A stretch of DNA of 8,369 nt. It comes from an uncultured Lachnospira sp. (GTDB lineage: Bacteria > Bacillota > Clostridia > Lachnospirales > Lachnospiraceae). The stretch is taken from positions 1 through 8,369 of the forward strand of contig CAKRKK010000101.1 of NCBI GenBank assembly GCA_934358235.1, read 5' to 3'. The notes under the pieces are model-generated. The model did no database searches. It was not told where the DNA came from and saw nothing but the letters and a program-made list of their open reading frames with translations. Shown here piece after piece: positions 1 to 6,378 of this stretch (positions are counted from its first letter, which is position 1; the number at the start of each line of letters is the position of its first letter). The position numbers were made by a program, and so were the translations under genes.

Positions 1-322
1 AGTCAGTAATTTCCTTGTAATCATATATCTCTTCAAAAATATTCTTATATCTCATATCAGAAACATCATCATGATTTCCTTTAATAAGAACTTTCCTGCC
101 CTTTAACTGTGCAACTAAGGCTATCAGCTCCTCGTTTGTACCCCGCATGGCAATATCTCCAAGAATATAAACTGTATCACCATTTGTAATCTTACTGTTC
201 CATTTTTCTTTCATATACTGGTGCATTTCAGCTAATGAATTAAATGGTCGGTTATCAAAATTATTGCCTTCCTTTGTCACATTTTTATAGAAGAAATGCA
301 TATCACTAATATAATAGTTCAT
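1..322 (-). CDS. Calcineurin-like metallophosphoesterase, N-terminal 107 residues (runs off the left edge)
   Basis: The reading frame starts at ATG 322-320 with MNYYISDMHFFYKN and is open to the window edge. Three of the metal-binding motifs of calcineurin-like phosphoesterases are visible in order: SDMHF (the D-x-H motif, about residues 6-9), ILGDIAM (the GD motif, about residues 56-62), and KGNHDD (the GNHD motif, about residues 85-90). The later H and GHxH motifs lie outside the window. Family members hydrolyse phosphomono- or diesters with two metal ions in the cytoplasm; the substrate cannot be told. The ribosome site AAGGAGG (330-336) sits 7 nt before the ATG and supports this start. 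The gene begins 22 bp after the stop of the WYL regulator at 345, so it is probably the last visible gene of that operon. It belongs to a different subfamily from the phosphatase remnant at 2887-3108, because the style of its motifs differs. Confidence 0.9.
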   Translation of the reverse strand, partial: MNYYISDMHFFYKNVTKEGNNFDNRPFNSLAEMHQYMKEKWNSKITNGDTVYILGDIAMRGTNEELIALVAQLKGRKVLIKGNHDDVSDMRYKNIFEEIYDYKEITD

Positions 323-344
323 TCGTGTTCCTCCTTGTAATAAA

Positions 345-1370
345 TCAATCCTGTACCTGTCTTGATATAGCCTCTGCTGCCTTCTTTAATTCTTTATTCA
401 GTTCCTTATCCTTATTGTCAACAATTGAAGCTATATCATAATGATGACACAGCCAGTATGCCATTCCCTTGCATGACGCATTTACACGGATATCAACTGT
501 TGTATCTGTTTCCTTCAAAACATTTATCTCATATGAAAAATCATCTATCAGTCTTGAAAAATACTCCCTGTCTATCCTGACAATATAAGACCTTAATTCA
601 CCGCCCATCATGTAAGGGTGATTCAGAATATACACTGCTCTCTCTAATGGTATATCAAGATTATCAAAGCCTATTCCATCACTTTTCCTCTGTTCCTTTA
701 CTCTTAATCTGGTCATAAGGTCAACGCTGTATGTATACACTTTCCTGCTGTCCCTGTATCTTACCAGACAGAAATATCTTCCATTATTGAGCATAAGTCT
801 TATAGGAATCACCGTTCTTCTTCTCTGAAAATGTAGATAAACATTTTTATTCTTAACATCATATACATTCCAGTCAAATTCTATGTAATTGCCATTTTTA
901 ATGGCGTCAATTACAAGCTGGCAGTTTGCAAGAACATCTGTATTCTGTGTATATCTGGTCTGTCCGAAAGAAGCATTTGCATAAGGTGTTATATCTTTCA
1001 GATTCTTCCCTGATAGAGTCTGAATCCGTCCGGCTAAATCCATTGCTCTTTCATTATTAAAAATGTTACTGTACAACACAGAATCAATAAGAAATTTAAA
1101 CTCTACATCGGTTATAATGTTGTTATAATAATAATCTGTCTTGCGTCGCTCATTGCCATATGTCCTGTATCTGATTACCTTCTGTTCATCAGGCAGATTA
1201 AGTTCTGAGTCCGTCAAATCCTTTAATGCCTTCCTGACCTGCTTATCTGTAATACTTTTATCATAATCTCTATGCATATAAGTAACGATATCAGTAACCT
1301 TCAGCGTTATTGCAGCCTCTTTGGAACTGTGTTCTTTTAATATATTAAGCACATTATACTCAACACTCAT
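345..1370 (-). CDS. WYL-domain transcriptional regulator (341 aa), second of two in the operon
   Basis: The protein follows the usual three-part plan of WYL regulators. An N-terminal winged-helix-like region (about residues 3-70, with the candidate recognition segment SITDKQVRKALKDL) is followed by a helical linker, a WYL domain (about 150-226, ending IPIRLMLNNGRYFCLVRY and SVDLMTRLRV) and a C-terminal WCX-like extension (about 258-335, containing KGMAYWLCHH). WYL domains are SH3-like folds that bind ligands, often nucleic acid or nucleotides, and switch DNA binding on or off. At the tripeptide that names the family this protein reads YFC rather than WYL. It shares the end pattern GMAxW with the 401-residue regulator upstream, so the two are distant paralogues. 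The start ATG is preceded by AAAGGTG, which overlaps the stop region of the 50-residue gene only 9 bp upstream. Whether it activates or represses is not visible. Confidence 0.88.
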   Translation of the reverse strand: MSVEYNVLNILKEHSSKEAAITLKVTDIVTYMHRDYDKSITDKQVRKALKDLTDSELNLPDEQKVIRYRTYGNERRKTDYYYNNIITDVEFKFLIDSVLYSNIFNNERAMDLAGRIQTLSGKNLKDITPYANASFGQTRYTQNTDVLANCQLVIDAIKNGNYIEFDWNVYDVKNKNVYLHFQRRRTVIPIRLMLNNGRYFCLVRYRDSRKVYTYSVDLMTRLRVKEQRKSDGIGFDNLDIPLERAVYILNHPYMMGGELRSYIVRIDREYFSRLIDDFSYEINVLKETDTTVDIRVNASCKGMAYWLCHHYDIASIVDNKDKELNKELKKAAEAISRQVQD

Positions 1371-1379
1371 ATTTCACCT

Positions 1380-1532
1380 TTAATTATTCTTTCTTCTTTC
1401 AACATCTTCTTTGTATAATTCTTGCGCATCTTTATAAAAAAGTGCCGCTGATTCCTGAAAATGTTTTATCTCCTCTTGTGATTTCATTTCTTTATCATAT
1501 TTATTTATCGTATCTGATTGTTTTAATTCCAT
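1380..1532 (-). CDS. Small unrecognised charged protein (50 aa) between two WYL regulators
   Basis: This short frame begins MELKQSDTINKYDK at ATG 1532-1530 and ends VERRKNN before TAA at 1382-1380. It is preceded by a strong ribosome site (GGAGGG at 1539-1544, 6 nt from the ATG), which is the main reason to call it a gene. The protein is almost entirely polar and charged, rich in K, E, D and Q, with no hydrophobic span or signal peptide, and is probably one or two helices, possibly a coiled coil. It sits 61 bp after the 401-residue WYL gene and 9 bp before the 341-residue WYL gene, whose ribosome site lies next to its stop codon, so translation of the two could be coupled. I do not recognise it. 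A partner or modulator of the flanking regulators is a guess from position only. Confidence 0.68.
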   Translation of the reverse strand: MELKQSDTINKYDKEMKSQEEIKHFQESAALFYKDAQELYKEDVERRKNN

Positions 1533-1537
1533 CTGAC

Positions 1538-1544
1538 ACCCTCC
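1538..1544 (-). promoter_or_regulatory. Ribosome binding site for the 50-aa gene
   Basis: The minus strand reads GGAGGGT here, six bases before ATG 1532-1530. The match is as good as at the large genes and is the deciding evidence that the short frame is translated. Confidence 0.65.
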
Positions 1545-1593
1545 ATTTTTCCTTCATGCACCGTTTGACTATTTCATCAGTATTGCGCTCTCC

Positions 1594-2799
1594 TTACAAT
1601 GAATACTTTTCATTCAACGCCTTTATCTTACTTTTGATATCTTCACGCAGGCTTTCTGGCTCAAGAACTTCCACAAGTTCACTGTATTGCAATGCCCAGT
1701 GTGCCATACCATAAGGTGAGCACTCCACCCTGACGATATCGTCATATGATGGCTCTTTTTCTGTTCTTATGTATGTGAATGAATCTCCGAACCAGTCATG
1801 TAAAAATGTATATCCCGGGCGGACTCTCTTTTTAGGATTATCTGCACATTTTTCACTCTTAATTCTTAGCGTTACTAAAACCGGCTTATCAAACGACATA
1901 TTAAGATGTTTTAACTGAAAATCTTCTGACCATTTTTCTGGAAGATTGGCAACATTTTTCTTTTGGATACGCGGTATTCCCTTAATATGAAGCCTGTCAT
2001 TCCTTCCCGGAATCTCTATATCCGTCATAAGGTCAATCCGCCATATAGACATATTGGGCTTGTAACCCTCATACTCTTTAGCCGCCAGCAGATAGTATTT
2101 TCCACCACTCGCAACAATATAGTATGGGCTAAGCTCGTCTGACTCTTCCCTGACCGGCTCTAGCTTTTTTTCATAAGAATAGCCATTGAATCTGAATTGT
2201 ATTCTCACATTATCATCAATTGCTTTCTGTATAATGGCAAGATTGTCCTTCAGCAGTTCCCTGTCTGCAAGCTCCGGCTCCTGAACCTTACATATATGTC
2301 TCGGCGTTCTCTTATAAAATACCGTAGTCATATTGTCCTCAACCTTCCTGACAAGTTCCTGCGCCGACTTTGAATCCAGTGTCCTTGTTGCCATAATCCC
2401 CTCAATAATTGAATCGACCTCCTTCTCAGAAAATGTTCTGTTATAGTAAAGGTTCTTTATGCGCATTACATTTGCAATATAAGAATCATCTTCATCAGAA
2501 TCATCCCGTTCATATCGTTCCTTATCACCATAAAGCTTCTTGAAATCATCAAAATACAGCCGCCACTCAGCCTCTGGCTTATAATCACTTCCTCCATCTT
2601 CCAGATTCATAATATTTGCCATATCTTTTAAAAGCCTGTTAATAGTCTCTTTATCACCAATATACGCATTTATATTTTCATCTTTCCTCATCTTAGCGAT
2701 ACTGGTAGGGTGTCTTCTGTCTGTATTCTTTCTCAGATAATCCCACACCTTATACATACGCTCAAAACGGGTTGGTTTCTGAATCTTTCTCTTTGCCAT
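1594..2799 (-). CDS. WYL-domain transcriptional regulator (401 aa), first gene of the operon
   Basis: An N-terminal helix-turn-helix-like region is seen at about residues 12-65 (FERMYKVWDYLRKN, then IGDKETINRLLKDM as likely recognition helix). A charged acidic stretch follows (about 91-106, rich in D, E and R), then a helical linker. The WYL domain spans about 186-265, with the tripeptide present as YYL in GGKYYLLAAKEYEG and the closing strand IWRIDLMTDIEI. A long WCX-like C-terminal part (about 300-395) includes SPYGMAHWALQYSELVEVL. The length is somewhat above a typical 300-350 residue member because of the acidic insert and a longer C-terminal part. It is preceded by GAGGTGA near the ATG and by a TATAAT-like box 40-45 bases upstream, so it probably heads the operon with the 50-aa gene, the second WYL regulator and the phosphoesterase. 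Ligand and targets cannot be read from the sequence; autoregulation would be usual. Confidence 0.9.
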   Translation of the reverse strand: MAKRKIQKPTRFERMYKVWDYLRKNTDRRHPTSIAKMRKDENINAYIGDKETINRLLKDMANIMNLEDGGSDYKPEAEWRLYFDDFKKLYGDKERYERDDSDEDDSYIANVMRIKNLYYNRTFSEKEVDSIIEGIMATRTLDSKSAQELVRKVEDNMTTVFYKRTPRHICKVQEPELADRELLKDNLAIIQKAIDDNVRIQFRFNGYSYEKKLEPVREESDELSPYYIVASGGKYYLLAAKEYEGYKPNMSIWRIDLMTDIEIPGRNDRLHIKGIPRIQKKNVANLPEKWSEDFQLKHLNMSFDKPVLVTLRIKSEKCADNPKKRVRPGYTFLHDWFGDSFTYIRTEKEPSYDDIVRVECSPYGMAHWALQYSELVEVLEPESLREDIKSKIKALNEKYSL

Positions 2800-2837
2800 A
2801 TGTCACCTCGTGTTAATCATAATATGTTGTATTCTCT

Positions 2838-2843
2838 ATTATA
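2838..2843 (-). promoter_or_regulatory. Candidate -10 box for the WYL operon
   Basis: The minus strand reads TATAAT here in an A+T-rich context (TTATTATAATAGAG), 38 bases before the ATG of the 401-residue regulator. No good -35 hexamer is found 16-18 bases upstream (the site reads GAAAAA), so the promoter is either weak or needs an activator. This is the best candidate in the 87-bp gap. Confidence 0.38.
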
Positions 2844-2886
2844 ATAACAGATTGGTCGGTTTTTTCCACCACTTATCAAAAATTTA

Positions 2887-3108
2887 TTAATTAATATAAA
2901 ATTCTTTCATGTCATTTAACCTTATTGCTCCCAATGTTCCCTCTTTACCATAACATTTATAACCAGCTCCACAATCTATGCGTATAGTCCGTCCTGAAGG
3001 AGACACCCATATTCTCCTGTTATCAGTTGCAGTATGCCCCACAACCGATACAAACTGCTCATGTTCCTCCATACCTCTGATAAAATACTCATAATGTCCG
3101 TCTCTTTT
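2887..3108 (-). pseudogene. C-terminal remnant of a calcineurin-like (PPP-type) phosphatase
   Basis: The frame is open from just after an in-frame TGA (3111-3109) to TAA at 2887 and gives about 73 residues. It contains VSVVGHTATD, the last metal-binding GHT motif of protein-phosphatase-like calcineurin enzymes, then IRIDCGAGY and LGAIRLNDMKEFYI, the usual final strands of this family. The first two thirds of the enzyme, with the DxH, GDxxDRG and GNHE motifs, are absent: the preceding 100 bp has stops in this frame and beyond that lies another gene. The internal ATG at 3072-3070 has no usable ribosome site, since AGAGG is only one base away. A 61-residue piece from there could not be an active enzyme. 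I therefore read it as a truncated relic, left by a deletion or by insertion of the upstream 166-residue gene. Confidence 0.72.
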
Positions 3109-3208
3109 TCACATTTATCTGCTATGTTCAAATGTATTTTTTCTATATTTAGTTCTGTCCTGGGTTGTCCGAAAGCACCAGCACCATTCTTTTCTTAAGG
3201 TGAATTTC

Positions 3209-3709
3209 CTACAACCAGCAATATTGCATTATCTCAATAAATAATCTACCTGCCTTAATAAAATTATCCGTTATTTGACCTTCATTATCTTCGAGCCATT
3301 CATACTCCTGTAAATACGTTCTGACAGCCGGATTAAATTTACTTATCATTTTTCCAATAAGAGGATATCTTGTTATGTAGTCAAAATGTGTATCCAAATA
3401 ATAACCATACCTGATAAATTCCCCGGTATTTTCAATAATCCAATCCACCGCCTCTTGTATGGTGTATTCTTTGCCATCAAATGTTACAGTAGCCATAGTA
3501 TCATCATGAACACTATTATCCTTATACATTCGCATATGTGAGTATAACCATTCTGCAAATGACATATCCATATTAAAAATGTCTCGATAATCAAATCCAT
3601 ATCGATATCTTTGACGCATTCTGTACAGCTTTTTCTCGGTAACAAAATTACCGCCATAAATTCTTCTCGATACTCCAAGCTGGCTTATGTATTGATTTCT
3701 TCTTTTCAT
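3209..3709 (-). CDS. Unrecognised protein (166 aa)
   Basis: The gene starts at ATG 3709-3707 with AAAGGAG (3717-3723) seven bases upstream. The product is soluble, with no signal peptide or membrane span. It has a strongly basic N-terminus (MKRRNQY, then KKLYRMRQRYRYGFDYRD at about 26-43), then an aromatic-rich helical part (MSFAEWLYSHMRMYKD, about 49-64), a short beta-like element VTFDGKEYT (about 75-83), and further helices ending in IEIMQYCWL. I do not recognise a family and see no catalytic motif. It stands alone: a spacer of 304 bp with two dyads lies upstream and a dead phosphatase fragment lies downstream. The isolated position beside a truncated gene hints that it arrived by insertion or deletion, which is inference. 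Confidence 0.72.
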   Translation of the reverse strand: MKRRNQYISQLGVSRRIYGGNFVTEKKLYRMRQRYRYGFDYRDIFNMDMSFAEWLYSHMRMYKDNSVHDDTMATVTFDGKEYTIQEAVDWIIENTGEFIRYGYYLDTHFDYITRYPLIGKMISKFNPAVRTYLQEYEWLEDNEGQITDNFIKAGRLFIEIMQYCWL

Positions 3710-3754
3710 TAATAAGCTCCTTTCGGCTGGCTATCCTTCTCTTTCTTATATAAT

Positions 3755-3774
3755 ATTTTGTATTTATACAAAAT
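3755..3774. repeat. Perfect 20-bp dyad, ATTTTGTA / TACAAAAT
   Basis: Two perfect 8-base arms flank a 4-base centre (TTTA). The dyad lies 46-65 bases upstream of the ATG of the 166-residue gene and ends exactly where the next stem-loop begins (3775). Its A+T content and position just upstream of TATTATATAAG, a possible -10 region of the minus strand, fit an operator for the 166-residue gene. A structure belonging to the neighbouring hairpin is the alternative. Confidence 0.55.
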
Positions 3775-3813
3775 GACCTCTCGTCTATTATTTGTTATAA
3801 TATCGGAGAGGTC
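3775..3813 (-). terminator. 39-nt symmetric stem-loop, possible terminator of the surface-protein operon
   Basis: On the minus strand the order is GACCTCTC, CGA, TATTAT, AACAA, ATAATA, GAC, GAGAGGTC: an 8-bp outer stem, a 3x3 internal loop, a 6-bp inner stem and a 5-nt loop. It is followed by ATTTTGTAT on the minus strand and flanked by AAAAACCTC before, so it could stop transcription coming from the 780-residue gene, about 200 bp upstream. On the plus strand it is followed by GAGGTTTTT. Because of its place ahead of the 166-residue gene, an operator or attenuator role is the alternative. Confidence 0.42.
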
Positions 3814-3994
3814 GAGGTTTTTCACCTTTATGTTTATTATTTTGTTTTACTTAAACATGTTTGATGTACATACAATACTATTTTTTATCATATCCCTCAC
3901 ATTTTTTAACAAATCTAACTCAAGACAATTCGTTTGTAATCCCCCTTTTCTCAAGTCTTTATCTTTAGTTTTCACGACCTGATAATTTAGGTTG

Positions 3995-4003
3995 ATTATA
4001 CCA
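3995..4003 (-). promoter_or_regulatory. Candidate extended -10 element in the spacer before the 166-aa gene
   Basis: The minus strand reads TGGTATAAT, a full extended -10 match, just downstream of the stop of the 780-residue gene. The -35 region is poor. If used, it would give the 166-residue gene a leader of about 280 bases that contains both dyads at 3755-3813. The remaining part of the 304-bp spacer holds only a short palindrome, AAACATGTTT at 3853-3862. Confidence 0.25.
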
Positions 4004-4013
4004 CAAATTGTCT

Positions 4014-6356
4014 TTAAGGAGTATCCCTGAATGACTCTAATATTGCAATTATTTCCTTTCTGTCTTTATCTGTTAATTTTTTGCTTGGTATTGAACAGAA
4101 CATTGTTTCTTTAGGTGTTTCAAAATAACAGCCTAAATAAATTCCCGTGTGACATATCGAATAACTTGTAGAAGCTGGCATCAATGCATATCTTTCTGCA
4201 CCATCATCATATTCCCTTACATCAGGTGAAGTTCTTGAATATTCTTTATAGTCCTTTGTCTTAACTATCACCAATTCTCCGCCAGAGTTATACCTTGGCT
4301 TTGATACAACATCATTTTTAGCTTCTACCATAATATTACCCATAATTTCTGTTCCAAATTTATCATCTCGTGCTATATATTCAATCTGAACACCATTATC
4401 ATTTTGAATTGTAACCATTTCTGTATTCGCATTAGCCCGCTCTGATACTACTGTCCAATTATCCGGATAATCAAAATAAAATGTCGTCTGCTCTGGGAAA
4501 TATTCTGCCATTCTCGTCTTATATGTATGAAGCGGCCCTGATTCTTTTACATCTGTTCCTTTTGTTACCTGCTCCTGTGTTACCTGCTCCTGCGTTGGCT
4601 GCTGCTGTATTGGCGCTTCTGTACTTGCCTCACTTTCCTTTGGCTTATCATCTTCCGGCTGCTCATTATATGTACATTCCTTCACAAACTGCTTCGTGCC
4701 ATCAGCAAGTCTTTCATAATGAAATGATTTGCTTCTTGCAAATGATGTAAATTCATAACTCTTACTTATATCCATTGTACAAAGAAGTGATTTCTTATTC
4801 TTATATTTAACACTTTCATCACCAACTCCAATTATGAAAACAGGACATTTAACATTAACATCAGAACATATCTGTCCATTCGGTCTGCCAGTTCGTGTTG
4901 CTTCTGCTTCTGCACCTATATCAAGTTCCGCATCTAACAACGGAATAGATCTCATTGTTACAAGCATTGGTGCTGTCCTGAAATACAATCCCATTGTTCC
5001 TTCTGCCTCAATTGATGTCTGCATAGATGAACGAAGCCCCATTGTTCCATTCACGCCTTTCCCTTTTTCATATGATACTCCTGCATAATATGGCACTTCT
5101 ACTTTAAGATTAACTGAACCATCTACTGCTGGAACAATATATAACGCTACATTTACTGCAACAAGATTACTACCAATAAGTGCAGGTGTCTGACATAAAA
5201 GGATTCCATCTGAAAAATCACCTTCAACTCCGATTTCGCCTGAAATCTCTGAATCAATATCAACACCTACAGATGCATATTTTAACCCACTCTTAAGAGT
5301 ATATTTAACCTGTGCTCCTACATTTATATTATTAACGTCCCATTTTATAGAGAAATTCTCACATTTTTTATTAAGCTTCTGTTTAATAGGAAGCTCGTAT
5401 TCTGCCTCCGTATCATTATCTGTCAATGTAACTTCAAGTTCATTATCATCATTTACCTCTGCCTCTATTGCAAATCCCTTGGAATGAATATTGCCAGACA
5501 CATCTGCTGCCAGCATAGTTACAGGCTTTCCAGCCGACACCTTCACATTATCAAGTCCATAGTAACTAATAATATCGTCAATTCCTATGCTTGCCGAATC
5601 TGAAACTATAAGAGTATTAAATACCTCGTCTATCTCAGGGTCTTCCAATGAAAATGTACCATTTCCCATATCCTCAACGATTTTCTTTGCAATTTTCCCG
5701 CCCATATAATCAAATACAAATGTGTCACCTTTTTTCAGATTTTTGGCTGCACTTTCATCTATATATATAATACTTTTATCTTCTTTATAATCTTTAATAT
5801 CAAAAAACTGAAGCTGAGAAATATTTTCTTTATAAGAAACATTTTCAATATCTTCAGGCCAGAATTCTCCATAGTATAAATCATCAAATTTATCAAGAAT
5901 ACCATCAGCCTCCTGGTCAGAAAATCCTCTATCAAGCGAATCTTCTGCTATCAGGTTATTATTAATTGCAAGCTCTATATTGGTATTATCTGATATTGCA
6001 TCATCAGTTCCAAGATATATCTGCATTTTGCCTTCGCCCATTGCACGCATTGAAGTAAGAGCCATAAATCCGCCTGATGCTATGTCATCATTACTAAATT
6101 CATCGATATCTGTAATATATCCATATTCCTTAGCCACTTTTCTGTAATCCTCTGCTTCAACGCCCGTCTTATTGCATAACTTCTTAAGCCAGTCATAACA
6201 TGTTATATCCTCATTTTTAGTCACTGCTGCCTTACACGAAACATTTATATCATTACCGCTTTTTTTCTTCGATGAAGCTCCAGTTACAATGCCTGCAGCT
6301 ATTGCCACAATAACTATTACTGATGCCGATACGCCTATTATTATTTTCTTCTTCAC
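4014..6356 (-). CDS. Large membrane-anchored surface protein (780 aa), unrecognised family
   Basis: A basic MKKK start and one hydrophobic span (about residues 5-27), with no lipobox cysteine, point to export with an uncleaved anchor or signal peptide. Residues about 48-165 hold two similar helical units (YRKVAKEYGYITDIDEFSND and AINNNLIAEDSLDRGFSDQE) resembling degenerate SLH repeats. Residues about 166-550 are beta-rich and Gly/Val/Asp-rich. A linker at about 566-603 is rich in E, P, Q and T and contains TQEQV twice. The C-terminal part (about 605-780) begins FYFDYPDNWTVVSE, like small PsbP-type or lipoprotein-like folds, and ends in a helix. The initiation codon is GTG, set by AGGGGA six bases upstream. 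It follows the membrane protein by 22 bp and is the last gene of the XRE operon. A role in wall binding or in sensing outside the cell is inference. Confidence 0.82.
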   Translation of the reverse strand: MKKKIIIGVSASVIVIVAIAAGIVTGASSKKKSGNDINVSCKAAVTKNEDITCYDWLKKLCNKTGVEAEDYRKVAKEYGYITDIDEFSNDDIASGGFMALTSMRAMGEGKMQIYLGTDDAISDNTNIELAINNNLIAEDSLDRGFSDQEADGILDKFDDLYYGEFWPEDIENVSYKENISQLQFFDIKDYKEDKSIIYIDESAAKNLKKGDTFVFDYMGGKIAKKIVEDMGNGTFSLEDPEIDEVFNTLIVSDSASIGIDDIISYYGLDNVKVSAGKPVTMLAADVSGNIHSKGFAIEAEVNDDNELEVTLTDNDTEAEYELPIKQKLNKKCENFSIKWDVNNINVGAQVKYTLKSGLKYASVGVDIDSEISGEIGVEGDFSDGILLCQTPALIGSNLVAVNVALYIVPAVDGSVNLKVEVPYYAGVSYEKGKGVNGTMGLRSSMQTSIEAEGTMGLYFRTAPMLVTMRSIPLLDAELDIGAEAEATRTGRPNGQICSDVNVKCPVFIIGVGDESVKYKNKKSLLCTMDISKSYEFTSFARSKSFHYERLADGTKQFVKECTYNEQPEDDKPKESEASTEAPIQQQPTQEQVTQEQVTKGTDVKESGPLHTYKTRMAEYFPEQTTFYFDYPDNWTVVSERANANTEMVTIQNDNGVQIEYIARDDKFGTEIMGNIMVEAKNDVVSKPRYNSGGELVIVKTKDYKEYSRTSPDVREYDDGAERYALMPASTSYSICHTGIYLGCYFETPKETMFCSIPSKKLTDKDRKEIIAILESFRDTP
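4564..4608 (-). repeat. Three 15-bp tandem units inside the 780-aa gene
   Basis: On the plus strand, units 4564-4578 and 4579-4593 read GTTACCTGCTCCTG plus T or C, and 4594-4608 is a diverged third copy. They encode the TQEQV-type repeats of the linker (about residues 588-597). The run could change length by slippage without shifting the frame. Confidence 0.75.
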
Positions 6357-6362
6357 AATGTG

Positions 6363-6368
6363 TCCCCT
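6363..6368 (-). promoter_or_regulatory. Ribosome binding site fixing the GTG start of the 780-aa gene
   Basis: The minus strand reads AGGGGA, six bases before GTG at 6356-6354. No ATG is correctly spaced from it, which decides the GTG start. Confidence 0.65.
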
Positions 6369-6378
6369 TATGTTTTAT

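Noticed and set aside
1442..1714. Plus-strand 90-codon frame across the 50-aa gene and the end of the first WYL gene
   Set aside because: It overlaps two minus-strand genes, has no ribosome site, and has a composition unlike a protein.
3072..3200. Another open minus-strand frame (containing FGQPRTELNIEK) just upstream of the phosphatase remnant
   Set aside because: It has no start codon with a ribosome site until its last third and shows no recognisable motif. It was considered as a frameshifted part of the phosphatase, but it lacks the family's features.
3484..3678. Second minus-strand frame of 64 codons inside the 166-aa gene
   Set aside because: It is contained within a better frame that has a strong ribosome site; this one has none.
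3758..3982. Plus-strand 74-codon frame in the spacer before the 166-aa gene
   Set aside because: It has no ribosome site, its hydrophobic composition follows from T-rich DNA, and it runs through both dyads.
4481..5088. Plus-strand frames of 84-89 codons opposite the 780-aa gene
   Set aside because: They are shadows of a long, well-initiated minus-strand gene and lack ribosome sites.
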